Positions 21,908 through 30,790 are shown, numbered from the stretch's first letter. The stretch is DNA of 53,106 nucleotides from Curtobacterium sp. VKM Ac-1376 (GCF_015351025.1 NZ_JADKRV010000018.1:1-53106); one strand, 5' to 3'. A program made the numbers and translations. Notes: generated by a model from the letters alone, not told the origin.

Positions 21908-22259
21908 CGCGCCTGGTCGTTCCGAGCGTGCCGGGTCGGATCGGGCGTACCTGGTCGTTCCGGGTGTGCCGGGTCGAATCGGGCGTACCTGGTCGTTCCT
22001 TTCGGCCAGGAACGCCCGATTCCGCCTGCTATCGCACGCGACAGGGGAAGGAACGGGCGCAGACGGCGGACGGGAGGCCCGTGGCGGCGCCGCCACGGGC
22101 CTCCCGTCCGTCAGTGGTCGCGACCACCGCGTCCCGCGAAAGCGACAGATCGCTGCGGAACATCCGCGGGAACCTGTCGCTTTCGCGGATCGGACGCGCC
22201 CGCGTGCCGCGGGACTGTCGCTTTCGCGAGTTCAGCCGCCGAGCGAGACGGCCGCCCCG
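21908..22259. repeat. Gene-free stretch with 38-bp tandem repeat, full palindrome and GCGAAAGCGACAG elements
   Basis: 352 nt between convergent genes, with no coding potential that I trust. It holds a 38-bp tandem repeat (21912-21949 and 21950-21987, then a 12-nt partial copy), a short hairpin CGTTCCT/AGGAACG at 21994-22014, the complete type A palindrome at 22067-22110, and three copies of a 14-bp element, CGCGAAAGCGACAG at 22135-22148 and inverted as CTGTCGCTTTCGCG at 22174-22187 and 22215-22228. The last two are each preceded by CCGCGGGA, making a direct repeat. Confidence 0.75.
22067..22110. repeat. Perfect 44-bp palindrome, type A
   Basis: Both 22-bp arms match perfectly without a loop; the core is GGGAGGCCCGTGGC. 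It lies between the convergent FUSC-like and histidine phosphatase genes, so the hairpin would form in both transcripts. Confidence 0.8.
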
Positions 22260-22865
22260 TCAGTCGCGGGGCTGGACGTTCCATGTGTCGATGACGGGCC
22301 GGCCGTGCTCGTAGCCGAGAACACTGACCGAGGCGGTGCCGAGCTTCAGCACGGCGCCGTCCTGCGGCGCCAGCCGGATCCACGCGGCGCCGAGGGCACG
22401 CAGCACGTGACCGTGGGCGATGAACACGGCGTCGTGGCCCTCGGCGAGCACCGGACGGGCCCGGTTCAGGATGCGTTCGACGCGGACGCGGACCTCGGCG
22501 GCGTTCTCACCGGGGGTGTCCCCCGCCGGAACGCCGTCGGTCCAGAGGTCCCACGGCCCGTGTCGCAGCACCTTGATCTGCGGGGTGGTCAGGCCCTCGT
22601 ACGCGCCGTAGTCCCACTCGTAGAGGTCCTCGTCGAGCTCCGGTTCGACGCCGATCAGGTGCGCGGTCTCGCGAGCGCGCTGCAGCGGACTCGACAGTGC
22701 GAGCGCGAACGCGCGGTCACCGAGGTACCGGCCGGCGCGCTTCGCCTGCTCGACACCGTGCTCGGTGAGCGGGATGTCGGTGCGGCCGGTGTGCTGCCCG
22801 CTCTTCGACCACTCCGTCTCTCCGTGACGGACGAGGACGAGTTCGCCGGGGCGTTCCGAGGTCAT
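22260..22865 (-). CDS. Histidine phosphatase family protein
   Basis: 201 aa. The catalytic LVRHGETEW motif (Arg13, His14) and the later FIAHGHVLRAL with the second histidine are both present, as are SSPLQRARETA and the YEWDYGAYEGL segment. These mark the phosphoglycerate mutase-like phosphatase superfamily, of the SixA/PhoE-like broad group. The substrate cannot be read from the sequence. The ATG overlaps the stop of the upstream crcB gene by 3 bases (ATGA), so it is the last gene of a three-gene unit. Confidence 0.9.
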   Translation of the reverse strand: MTSERPGELVLVRHGETEWSKSGQHTGRTDIPLTEHGVEQAKRAGRYLGDRAFALALSSPLQRARETAHLIGVEPELDEDLYEWDYGAYEGLTTPQIKVLRHGPWDLWTDGVPAGDTPGENAAEVRVRVERILNRARPVLAEGHDAVFIAHGHVLRALGAAWIRLAPQDGAVLKLGTASVSVLGYEHGRPVIDTWNVQPRD

Positions 22866-23251
22866 GAGTTCCTTCCGATCCAGAGGCCGAGCGCAGCTGC
22901 GCCGACCGAGACGACGAGCATCCCGAGGCCGTTCAGGACGGCGAGCCGGGGCTTGCCGGATCGGAGGAGCTGTACGGTCTCGACGCTCGCCGTCGAGAAC
23001 GTCGTGTACCCACCCATCATGCCCGTCCCGAGCACAGCGACCGTCGAGGCGGGGAGGGTGCCGGCCTGGCCGAGCCCCGTCAGCACGCCGAGGACGAGCG
23101 ATCCGGTCACGTTGATGAGCAGGGTGCCGACCGGGAACACGGCGATCCGGCTGCTCGCGACGCGCCCCTTGACCAGGCCGTCGAGCAGGAAGCGCAAGGC
23201 GGCACCGGCTCCCCCGCCGACCGCGACGAGGAGCAGTTCGACCGGGCTCAC
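22862..23251 (-). CDS. crcB: Fluoride channel subunit CrcB/Fluc (second of pair)
   Basis: 129 aa with four membrane helices. Fluc proteins are dual-topology dimeric channels that let fluoride leave the cell. Seen: GAALRF near the N-terminus, the NVTGS helix break, and the pore motif GTGMMGGYTTFST. GTG 23251 is chosen because it overlaps the stop of the first crcB by 3 bases (GTGA) and gives normal length; the ORF is open for 13 further codons upstream. Two adjacent crcB genes usually encode a heterodimer. Confidence 0.92.
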   Translation of the reverse strand: MSPVELLLVAVGGGAGAALRFLLDGLVKGRVASSRIAVFPVGTLLINVTGSLVLGVLTGLGQAGTLPASTVAVLGTGMMGGYTTFSTASVETVQLLRSGKPRLAVLNGLGMLVVSVGAAALGLWIGRNS

Positions 23252-23676
23252 CGGGAGTCCGTCCGGGGTCGGGTGGCCGAGGCGACCCACAGGCCGAGGA
23301 CGACGGCGACGAGTCCGAGCACCACCGAGAGCAGCGCGTACCCGCTACCGGCGGTCCACCGACCGAGCTCGAGCAGCTGCGCGGTGTCGTCGGCGAGCGT
23401 GCTGTAGGTCGTGAAGCCACCGAGGATGCCGGTGCCGACGAACAGCCGTACGGAGCGGCGCCGACCCACGTCGGGACCGCGGCGGGCGAGGGCGTCGAGC
23501 AGGAACCCGAGGCAGAACGCGCCGACGACGTTGATGGTGAGGACCGCCCAGCTGACGCCGTCATGCGCGGGGAACGCGGCAGCGAGCAGTGCGCGGACCG
23601 CCGTGCCGATCGCACCCCCGAGGGCGACCAGCGCGACCAGCTTCCAGCGCAGGTGCGGTGGGCGTTCGTCGTGCAT
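23248..23676 (-). CDS. crcB: Fluoride channel subunit CrcB/Fluc (first of pair)
   Basis: 142 aa with four membrane helices and a basic N-terminus. The pore motif reads GTGILGGFTTYST: the usual TTFST phenylalanine is tyrosine here, while the partner keeps phenylalanine. The helix-break motif is NVVGA instead of NVTGS. Such asymmetry fits a heterodimer in which the two pores are not equal; this is inference. No fluoride riboswitch was recognised in the roughly 65 nt between its start and the tRNA terminator. Confidence 0.9.
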   Translation of the reverse strand: MHDERPPHLRWKLVALVALGGAIGTAVRALLAAAFPAHDGVSWAVLTINVVGAFCLGFLLDALARRGPDVGRRRSVRLFVGTGILGGFTTYSTLADDTAQLLELGRWTAGSGYALLSVVLGLVAVVLGLWVASATRPRTDSR

Positions 23677-23740
23677 GGCGCTCCCGTCGCGAGTCGATCT
23701 GTCCCCGGACGACGGGGGCGTGCCAGGCTACCGGAAACGA

Positions 23741-23778
23741 CGAAACCCCCGGCGAGCCGGAGCTCGTCAGGGGTTTCG
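23741..23778 (-). terminator. Rho-independent terminator of the tRNA-Glu unit
   Basis: CGAAACCCC (23741-23749) pairs with GGGGTTTCG (23770-23778), with an inner CGAGC/GCTCG helix. On the minus strand the hairpin is followed by TCGTTTCC. It lies just downstream of the two tRNA-Glu genes. Confidence 0.75.
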
Positions 23779-23782
23779 GTGC

Positions 23783-23858
23783 TGGTGACCCCAGCGGGAT
23801 TCGAACCCGCGTTACCGCCGTGAGAGGGCAGCGTACTAGGCCGCTATACGATGGGGCC
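23783..23858 (-). tRNA. tRNA-Glu (CTC), copy 2
   Basis: The minus strand gives a full cloverleaf: acceptor GGCCCCA/TGGGGTC, anticodon stem CTGCC/GGCGG around loop CTCTCAC with anticodon CTC, T-arm GGTTCGAATCC, discriminator A, and an encoded CCA (23783-23785). It reads GAG codons, which are dominant in this GC-rich genome. Confidence 0.95.
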
Positions 23859-23891
23859 GCGGCTGTTGTCGGACTCGGAGCATGTCACCTG

Positions 23892-23967
23892 TGGTGACCC
23901 CAGCGGGATTCGAACCCGCGTTACCGCCGTGAGAGGGCAGCGTACTAGGCCGCTATACGATGGGGCC
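23892..23967 (-). tRNA. tRNA-Glu (CTC), copy 1
   Basis: Identical in the mature region to the copy at 23783-23858, including anticodon CTC and encoded CCA. The two genes are separated by 33 nt and probably form one transcript ending at the 23741-23778 terminator. Confidence 0.95.
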
Positions 23968-24058
23968 GTTCCGACAACTCGACAAGTATTGCACAAGCCT
24001 CGCATCCGCACCAAAACGGGGCGTGTCGCCCGGGTGTGCCGCCATGCCCCAGCAGGCA

Positions 24059-24064
24059 TACGGT
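24059..24064 (+). promoter_or_regulatory. Candidate -10 element of the DUF72 gene (leaderless)
   Basis: TACGGT ends 6 nt before ATG 24071, the same hexamer and spacing as at rsmD. Confidence 0.45.
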
Positions 24065-24070
24065 GGACCG

Positions 24071-24976
24071 ATGACGGCCGACCACGACGCGAGCGCCGCT
24101 GCTCGTCGTGTAGACGGCAGCCCCTCGGCCACGGTGCGGATCGGCCTGTCGGGGTGGCAGTACGACGCGTGGCGCGGGGACTTCTACCCCGAACGGCTGG
24201 CGAAGCGGCGGTGGCTCGAGCACGTCGCGGCGAGGTTCCCGACGGTCGAGCTGAACGGCTCCTTCTACTCGCTGCAGCGCCCCTCGCGCTACCGGGTCTG
24301 GCGTACGGCCTCGGGCGGACAGCCGTTCCGGTTCGCTGTGAAGGGCGGCCGCTACGTCACGCACATGCTGCGCCTGCGGAACACCGAGACCGCACTCGCG
24401 AACTTCTTCGCCTCGGGACCGCTCGAACTCGGGGACACCCTCGGTCCGGTGCTCTGGCAGCTGCCCGAACGCCTGCTGCCGACGCCCGAGGTGCTCGACG
24501 CGTTCCTGGGGCTGCTCCCCCGGACGCACGGCGCCGCCGCTGAGCTCGCGCAGCAGCACGACGACAAGGTCCCCGACGACCCCACGGCTCCGCTGCGAGC
24601 AGAGGACCCGGCGTGGAAGATCCACCACGCCCTCGAGGCCCGGGCGGCAGGCTTCGCCGAGGAGCACCTCGACGTCCTGCGCCGGCACCGCGTCGCCCTG
24701 GTCGACTCACACGCGGGTGACTTCCCGCGCTTCCGTGCGGACACCGGGGCGCCGTTCGCCTACCTGCGGTTGCACGGTGCGCCGCGGACCTACCACGACG
24801 GGTACTCGCCGCAGGCGCTCGGAAGCTGGGCGACGACGGTCCTCGAGCACGCCGATGCCGGCCGGGACGTCTTCGTCTACTTCGACAACGACGCCGAGCG
24901 GCACGCGCCGTGGGACGCCCTGGCGCTCGACCGCCTGGTCGCGGAGCGACTGCGCCGGCGGGCGCCCGACCAGTGA
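24071..24976 (+). CDS. DUF72 domain protein
   Basis: 301 aa. The family opening IGLSGWQYDAWRGDFYPERL lies at 24-43, followed by FPTVELNGSFYSLQ, the KGGRYVTHMLRL segment, and the C-terminal VYFDNDAERHAPWDAL, all typical of DUF72 (YecE-like) TIM-barrel proteins. The biochemical role of the family is not settled. The protein is monocistronic, convergent with the MBL-fold gene, and has no signal peptide. Confidence 0.92.
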   Translation: MTADHDASAAARRVDGSPSATVRIGLSGWQYDAWRGDFYPERLAKRRWLEHVAARFPTVELNGSFYSLQRPSRYRVWRTASGGQPFRFAVKGGRYVTHMLRLRNTETALANFFASGPLELGDTLGPVLWQLPERLLPTPEVLDAFLGLLPRTHGAAAELAQQHDDKVPDDPTAPLRAEDPAWKIHHALEARAAGFAEEHLDVLRRHRVALVDSHAGDFPRFRADTGAPFAYLRLHGAPRTYHDGYSPQALGSWATTVLEHADAGRDVFVYFDNDAERHAPWDALALDRLVAERLRRRAPDQ

Positions 24977-25030
24977 GCAGAAGACGCCGGGTGCGCGGAC
25001 GCGACCCGTCGCGTCCTGCTCACTCGGTGA

Positions 25031-25074
25031 CGGCCGGGAGGCCCGTGGCGGCCCCGCGACGGGCCTCCCGGCCG
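25031..25074. repeat. Imperfect type A palindrome between convergent genes
   Basis: A 44-bp inverted repeat with arms starting CGGCCGGGAGGCCCGT; only the central bases mismatch. It lies between the DUF72 and MBL-fold genes, both of which end nearby, so it can act as a shared terminator. Confidence 0.75.
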
Positions 25075-25106
25075 CCCCGGCACACGTGGCCGCCCCGCCA
25101 CGCGCT

Positions 25107-25742
25107 TCAGAGCGTGAGCGACTCCCCCGGGCGCAGCACGACGAGTGAGCCGGACGGCTCGACGGCCTCGCGGAGTCGCCCCGTGTGCATGCCGTAGCCG
25201 ATCTCGGACAGTGTGGCCTCGTGGATGGGGTAGGCGCGGGACGGGGCGATCGTGGCGACGTAGTCCATCATCTCGGCGACCTTGAGCCACGGCGCACCGA
25301 CCGGAGCGGCGAGGACCTCGACGGGGACACCGGGGTCGGTGTACGAGTCGCCCGGGTGGAACAGCCGGCCGTTCACGAGTACGCCGGTGTTGTCGACGAT
25401 CGGCACCGACGAATGGATGAGCTGGTGGCGGGTGCCGTGGAAGTCGAGCGCGAAGGGCCCGACCGTGCGGTGGTCCCCGTCGGTGACGACGTCGACCGTG
25501 ATGTCCGCCTCGGCGAGCGCCGCGCGGACCCCCTCCGGCCCGATGACGACCGCGCCGGGGTTCGCGTCGAGGATGCGTCGGATCTGCTCCGGGGTGACGT
25601 GGTCCGGGTGTTCGTGCGTGATGACGACGGCGACGACCCCGGTCGCGTCGACCGGTCGGGTGAAGTTCCCCGGGTCGAGGACCAGACGGGCGTCCCCCTC
25701 GGCGATGACCTGGCAGGCGTGTTCGAGTTTGGTGACCTCCAT
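25107..25742 (-). CDS. MBL-fold metal-dependent hydrolase
   Basis: 211 aa. The metal-binding motif THEHPDH lies at 42-48 and a later HPGDSY supplies the next histidine/aspartate, as in UlaG-like members of the metallo-beta-lactamase fold. The first residues MEVTKLEHACQVIA match the short-N-terminus group that starts directly with the beta-strand. It follows the LacI-family gene by 10 nt and is the last gene of that transcription unit. A link to sugar metabolism is possible but the substrate is unknown. Confidence 0.88.
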   Translation of the reverse strand: MEVTKLEHACQVIAEGDARLVLDPGNFTRPVDATGVVAVVITHEHPDHVTPEQIRRILDANPGAVVIGPEGVRAALAEADITVDVVTDGDHRTVGPFALDFHGTRHQLIHSSVPIVDNTGVLVNGRLFHPGDSYTDPGVPVEVLAAPVGAPWLKVAEMMDYVATIAPSRAYPIHEATLSEIGYGMHTGRLREAVEPSGSLVVLRPGESLTL

Positions 25743-25752
25743 GCGGGCGACC

Positions 25753-26763
25753 CTACGCGGCTCCGTGCGGGCAGGGGCCCGTGGTGCCGCGGACGACCAG
25801 GTGCGCGGGTGCCGCCGCGATCGGGCCGGGCACGCCGCCGTCGACCTCGGCGAGTACTGCCCTTGCAGCGGTCCGCCCCTGCGCCACCGGGTCCTGCGCG
25901 ACGGTGGTGAGTCCGACGGTGGCGCCGTACTCGTGGCCGTCGATCCCCATCACGGACACGTCCGCCGGCACCACGAGACCGGCTCGCCGTGCTGCCAGCA
26001 GGACGCCGAGCGCCATCTCGTCCGAGGCGCAGAGCACCGCCGTCGGTCGTCCGGGTGCGCCGAACAGCACACTCCCGGCAGCCGCCCCGCCCGCGAACGA
26101 GAACCGGCCGTCGAGCGACCACCCTTCGGGCACGGCGTGCCCGGCGGACCGCATGGCATCGAGGAACCCGTCGCGTCGCAGGTGGGGCACCGCGACGTTC
26201 ATGCCGGCCTCGTCCTGCCCGCCGACGTAGGCGATGCGCCGGTGTCCGAGTCCGTGCAGGTGCTCGACCGCGATCCGGGTGACCGCACGGTCGTCGACGC
26301 CCACGTTCCGCAGACCCGGTGCCGGGCCGCCGATGACGACCATGGGGTGCCGGCTGAGTTCGAGTTCGGCCCGTTCGGTGGCGTCGAGCACCAGGGAGAG
26401 CAGCACGAGGCCGTCGACCCGGTGCCGCAGCATCGAGCGTCGGAACGCCCGGTCACGGTCGCCGCCCGGGCCGCCGAGGTTGTAGAGGACCAGGTCGTAC
26501 CCGGCCTGGCGGAGCTCCGCGTCGACGCCGCCGAGCGCCTTGACGGAGAACCAGCGGTCGATGACGGGCACGACCACCCCGACGGCACGTTGCCGCCCGG
26601 TGGCGAGGCCGGCCGCCGCGGAGCTCGGGACGTACCCGAGTTCGTCGGCGACCCGCCGCACCTGCTCGATCGTGGTGTCAGCAACGTTCGACATGCCGCG
26701 GAGCGCCCGCGACACCGTGGACTTCGACAGCCCCGTGACCGTCGCGATCTCCTGGATGCCCAC
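25753..26763 (-). CDS. LacI-family transcriptional regulator
   Basis: 336 aa. The helix-turn-helix MGIQEIATVTGLSKSTVSRALRG opens the protein, with the hinge SSAAAGLATGR near 48-58, followed by a periplasmic-binding-like effector domain (VGVVVPVIDRWF, VMGIDGHEYGA). GTG 26763 is the only usable start, as a stop in frame lies just upstream. It lies downstream of and in the same orientation as the ABC transporter, so it likely senses the imported sugar and controls the operon through the palindromes at 30791 or 30851. A partial dispersed-repeat arm (26773-26786) lies at its start. Confidence 0.92.
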   Translation of the reverse strand: MGIQEIATVTGLSKSTVSRALRGMSNVADTTIEQVRRVADELGYVPSSAAAGLATGRQRAVGVVVPVIDRWFSVKALGGVDAELRQAGYDLVLYNLGGPGGDRDRAFRRSMLRHRVDGLVLLSLVLDATERAELELSRHPMVVIGGPAPGLRNVGVDDRAVTRIAVEHLHGLGHRRIAYVGGQDEAGMNVAVPHLRRDGFLDAMRSAGHAVPEGWSLDGRFSFAGGAAAGSVLFGAPGRPTAVLCASDEMALGVLLAARRAGLVVPADVSVMGIDGHEYGATVGLTTVAQDPVAQGRTAARAVLAEVDGGVPGPIAAAPAHLVVRGTTGPCPHGAA

Positions 26764-26784
26764 CGCAGCGGCCCGGGAGGCCCG

Positions 26785-27333
<549 letters not shown>

Positions 27334-27338
27334 GGTCG

Positions 27339-28250
27339 TCAGCCCTTCACGCCGCCGGCGGTGAGGCCGGCCACGATGCGCCGCTGGAAGATCAGCACGA
27401 GGACCACGAGCGGGATCGTGACGATCGTGCCCGCGGCCATGACCGCGGTGTACGGCTCCTGGTGCGGCTGCGAGCCCGCGAACGAGGCGATCGCCACCGT
27501 CACCGGCTGGGTCGCATCACTCGAGAGCTGCGACGAGATGAGGTACTCGTTCCAGCTGGAGATGAACGCCAGGATCGCCGTGGTGAACACGGCGGGGGCG
27601 GCGAGCGGCAGGATGATCCGCCGGAACGCCTGCACGCGGGTGCACCCGTCGATGCGGGCCGCCTCTTCCAGGTCCCACGGCATCTCGCGGAAGAACGACG
27701 CGAGCGTGTAGACGGTCAGCGGCAGCACGAACGAGATGCTCGGCAGGATGAGCGCCTGGTACGACCCCATCCAGCCGATGTCGGTGAACAGCTGGAACAG
27801 CGGGGAGATGAGCGCGACGCCGGGGAACATCGACGCCGCCAGGATCGCGCCGGCGATGAGGGACTTGCCCCGGAACTCGAGCCGGGCCAGCGCGTACGCG
27901 GCCGTGGTGCCGACGAGCAGCGCGATGATCGTCACGACGCCGCCGATGAGCAGGCTGTTCGCGAGCGCCCGCCCGAGGTGGTTGCCGAGCGCGGTCGAGA
28001 ACGCGGTGGTGTAGTTGTCGAGCGTGACGTGCGTCGGCCAGGGGGTGGCGTCGAACGTGAACCCGACATCGCGGAAGCTCGTGACCACCATCCAGTAGAA
28101 CGGGATGAGGCACCAGACGGCGATGACGATGGCTTGCAGGGCTGTGCGGATCCGCGGCCCGGTGTCCCGACGGACGCGGACGTCGGCCCGTGCTCCAGCG
28201 CGGTCGCCGGGGACCGGTACGGAACGCGGACGGTCTGCTGCGAGGGTCAC
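27339..28250 (-). CDS. Carbohydrate ABC transporter permease (MalG-like)
   Basis: 303 aa, six membrane helices. The EAA loop EEAARIDGCTRVQAFRRIILPLAAP near 200-225 contacts the ATPase. The end GLTAGGVKG is typical of MalG-like permeases. It overlaps the stop of the MalF-like permease by 4 nt. The first 30 residues are a hydrophilic extension. No ATPase gene is encoded nearby; many actinobacterial sugar importers share an MsiK-like ATPase encoded elsewhere. Confidence 0.95.
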   Translation of the reverse strand: MTLAADRPRSVPVPGDRAGARADVRVRRDTGPRIRTALQAIVIAVWCLIPFYWMVVTSFRDVGFTFDATPWPTHVTLDNYTTAFSTALGNHLGRALANSLLIGGVVTIIALLVGTTAAYALARLEFRGKSLIAGAILAASMFPGVALISPLFQLFTDIGWMGSYQALILPSISFVLPLTVYTLASFFREMPWDLEEAARIDGCTRVQAFRRIILPLAAPAVFTTAILAFISSWNEYLISSQLSSDATQPVTVAIASFAGSQPHQEPYTAVMAAGTIVTIPLVVLVLIFQRRIVAGLTAGGVKG

Positions 28251-29272
28251 TTGAGTTCACCCTTCTGCTGGGCGGCCTGGGTCTGCACGACGTTGGCGCC
28301 GAGGAACCGCACGAACACGAACGCGACGACGAAGATCACCAGGAAGGTGATGGTCGACAGGGCCGACGCGGAGTTGAATCCCTGCCGGATCTGTTCGACG
28401 ACCAGGATCGACAGGGTCGTGGTGGCGTTGCCGGAACCACCGCCGCCGCCGGTCAGGATCGCGGGCAGGTCGTACATGCGGAGCGCGTCGAGCACACGGA
28501 ACAGGATCGCGACCATCAGCGCGGGCTTGATGAGCGGCAGGGTGATGAGCACGAAGCGCTGGAAGGTCGAGGCGCCGTCCATCTTGCCCGCCTCGTACAC
28601 CTCTTCAGGGATCAGCTGCAGGCCGGCCAGGATGAGCAGCGCCATGAACGGCGTGGTCTTCCAGGTGTCGGCGATGATGACCGCCCACCGTGAGGCCCAC
28701 TCGCCGCTCGTCCACAGGATCTGCTGCCCGAGGACGTGGTTGAGCACGCCGTTCGCGTCGAAGATGAAGTACCAGAGCTTGGCGGTGACGGCGGTCGGGA
28801 TCGCCCACGGCACCAGGATCGCGGCCCGGACGAGCGCGCGGCCCCTGAAGTTGCGGTTCATGATGATCGCCATCCACACGCCGATGGCCGTCTCGAGCGC
28901 CACGGTCACGACCGTGAAGAAGAACGTGTTGCCCATCGACACCCAGAACTGGGAGCCGAGGCTGCCGGGCGGACAGGTGACGTTGCCGCACTGCTGGCCG
29001 AGCCAGTGCACGTAGTTCGTGACGCCGGCGAAGCCACCCTGCACGAACAGGCCGGTCGCCTTGTCGAGTCCCTGGTCGAGCTGGAACGACTGGATGATCG
29101 CGCTGACCACCGGGTAGCCGATGACGACCGCCAGGAGCGCGATCGTCGGGCCGATGAGGTACACGGCCCACCGGCCGTGCTCGGCGTTGTGCCCGCCCTT
29201 GCGCCGCTGGCGCTTCGGTTCCATCCCCGCGGGGTTCGGGACGGCTGCGGGGATCTCGGTTGCTGCTGACAC
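28247..29272 (-). CDS. Carbohydrate ABC transporter permease (MalF-like)
   Basis: 341 aa with six membrane helices and a long extracytoplasmic loop after helix 1 containing a CGNVTCPPGS cysteine pair. The EAA motif is EVYEAGKMDGASTFQRFVLITLPLIKP. It partners with the MalG-like permease that follows with a 4-nt overlap. It is separated from the binding-protein gene by 107 nt that hold the 29311-29360 palindrome. Confidence 0.95.
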   Translation of the reverse strand: MSAATEIPAAVPNPAGMEPKRQRRKGGHNAEHGRWAVYLIGPTIALLAVVIGYPVVSAIIQSFQLDQGLDKATGLFVQGGFAGVTNYVHWLGQQCGNVTCPPGSLGSQFWVSMGNTFFFTVVTVALETAIGVWMAIIMNRNFRGRALVRAAILVPWAIPTAVTAKLWYFIFDANGVLNHVLGQQILWTSGEWASRWAVIIADTWKTTPFMALLILAGLQLIPEEVYEAGKMDGASTFQRFVLITLPLIKPALMVAILFRVLDALRMYDLPAILTGGGGGSGNATTTLSILVVEQIRQGFNSASALSTITFLVIFVVAFVFVRFLGANVVQTQAAQQKGELK

Positions 29273-29310
29273 GTGTCGGCCTCCTTGCCGGGGTGTCGGA
29301 ACGCAAGTGG

Positions 29311-29360
29311 CGTCCGACGGGAGGCCCGTGGCGGACCCGCCACGGGCCTCCCGTCGGACG
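29311..29360. repeat. Type A palindrome between binding-protein and permease genes
   Basis: Perfect 24-bp arms with a 2-nt loop, the core being GGGAGGCCCGTGGCGG. It lies in the mRNA directly after the binding-protein stop (29380) and before the first permease. Such hairpins in transporter operons protect the upstream message and lower expression of the permeases; that role is inferred by analogy. Confidence 0.8.
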
Positions 29361-29379
29361 CGGCGTGAGCCGCGGGATG

Positions 29380-30660
29380 CTACCCGCTGGTCGCCGACTT
29401 CAGGGCGTCCTGCATGTCCTTCAGGGCTTCGTCCACCGACTTCGACCCCTTGAGAGCGGCGTACGTGTTGTCCTGGATCGCCTTGGTCACCGCCGGGTAG
29501 AACGGCGTGACCGGGCGGGGCTCAGCCGACTCGATCGACTTCAGCAGGGTCGGCAGGTACGGCAGCTCCTTCGTCAGCTCGGGGTCGGTGTACAGGTCAC
29601 CGACGACCGGGGCGAGTGACCCCTGCGTCGCGAAGAACTTCTGCGTCTCGTCCGAGGTCAGGAACTCGAGGAAGTCGTGCGCCGTCGCCTTGTGCTTCGA
29701 GTAGACGCTGATCGCCGCGTTGTGCCCTCCGAGGGTCGAGGCGCCGACGCCGTCCGCACCGGGGATCGGCGCGATGCCGAAGGTGTCCTTGACCTTCGAC
29801 GAGCCGTCGGTCTTCGCCAGGCTGTAGACGTACGGCCAGTTGCGCAGGAACAGCAGCTTGCCAGCCTCGAACGCGGTGCGGCCCTGCTCCTCCTGGTACG
29901 TGATCGCCTCGGCGGGGATGTTGCCGTCCTCGAACGCGTCGACCAGGTTCTGCAGGCCCGCCTTGGCCTTGTCGGTGTCGACGTCCGGGGCGCCGTCGCT
30001 CCCGAGCACGGACCCGCCGGAACCGTTGATCGCCTCGGAGGCGTTCACCGTCAGGCCCTCGTACTTCGCGAACTGCCCGGCGTAGCAGCCGATGCCCTCG
30101 GCCTCGGCGATCTTGCAGTCGTCCATCATCTCGTCCCACGTCGTGGGGGGCGTCTTGACGAGGTCCTTGCGGTAGTACAGCAGCGCGCCGTCCGAGGTCT
30201 GCGGTGCGGCGTAGAGGGTGTCGTTGTAGGTGGCGGTCTTGACGGTCGACGGCAGCAGCTTCGAGGTGTCGAGCTCCATGTCGCCCGTGAGCGGGGTGAG
30301 CCAGCCCTTCGCGGCGAACTCGGCGGTCCAGACGACGTCCACGTCGACGACGTCGTAGTTCTCGTCCTTCGCCTGGAAGTGCTGCACGAGGTCGTCGTGC
30401 TGCTGGTCGGCCTGGTCGGACTGCTCCTTGAACGTGACCTTCTCGTCCGGGTGGGCCTTGTTCCACTTCGCGATCAGCGGGCGCACGACGTTCGAGTTGT
30501 CCTTGCCCTGCACGTAGGTGATGGGCCCGCGGCTGTCCTGGCCGCTCTTGGCGACGTCGTCGGACGCCGAGCTGCCGCTGGAGCAACCGGCGAGCACGAG
30601 GCCGATGACCGCGACCCCCGCAACGGATGCGACCCGCACTCTGGCGCGTGTCGTCTTCAC
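29380..30660 (-). CDS. Sugar ABC transporter substrate-binding lipoprotein
   Basis: 426 aa family 1 extracellular solute-binding protein. A lipobox LVLAGC places the lipid anchor at Cys26, followed by a Ser-rich linker. Features of the fold are NVVRPLIAKWNKAHPDEKV at the N-lobe and GGHNAAISVYSKHK, DFLEFLTSDETQKFF in the hinge and C-lobe. Overall it resembles trehalose/maltose-type binding proteins. GTG 30660 has GGAG 9-12 nt upstream. It is first in the operon with two permeases, the small membrane protein, the LacI-family regulator and the MBL-fold gene. Confidence 0.94.
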   Translation of the reverse strand: MKTTRARVRVASVAGVAVIGLVLAGCSSGSSASDDVAKSGQDSRGPITYVQGKDNSNVVRPLIAKWNKAHPDEKVTFKEQSDQADQQHDDLVQHFQAKDENYDVVDVDVVWTAEFAAKGWLTPLTGDMELDTSKLLPSTVKTATYNDTLYAAPQTSDGALLYYRKDLVKTPPTTWDEMMDDCKIAEAEGIGCYAGQFAKYEGLTVNASEAINGSGGSVLGSDGAPDVDTDKAKAGLQNLVDAFEDGNIPAEAITYQEEQGRTAFEAGKLLFLRNWPYVYSLAKTDGSSKVKDTFGIAPIPGADGVGASTLGGHNAAISVYSKHKATAHDFLEFLTSDETQKFFATQGSLAPVVGDLYTDPELTKELPYLPTLLKSIESAEPRPVTPFYPAVTKAIQDNTYAALKGSKSVDEALKDMQDALKSATSG

Positions 30661-30686
30661 AGTGTCGTCTCCACAGTGTCGTCTCC
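30659..30686. repeat. Two tandem 14-bp units at the binding-protein start
   Basis: ACAGTGTCGTCTCC occurs twice in direct succession (30659-30672 and 30673-30686). Each unit contains, on the minus strand, a GGAGACGACACTGT block, so the ribosome site and the start-proximal sequence are duplicated; the nearer copy supplies the Shine-Dalgarno used by GTG 30660. Confidence 0.8.
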
Positions 30687-30790
30687 TCATCGAGATCACC
30701 AGGGCGGGTCGAGCGGGTGCCGACGACACTGCCCTGGAGCAGGCGGCGCTGCCTGCTGGTGGAGGAAGCTACGCCCGCCCCGGCCGTACC

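Noticed and set aside
23677..23740. Fluoride riboswitch before the crcB pair
   Set aside because: The space is too short and I cannot find the conserved fluoride-riboswitch core in it.
23783..23967. Direct repeat as a mobile element attachment site
   Set aside because: It is explained by two tandem tRNA-Glu genes; no integrase or partial tRNA copy is nearby.
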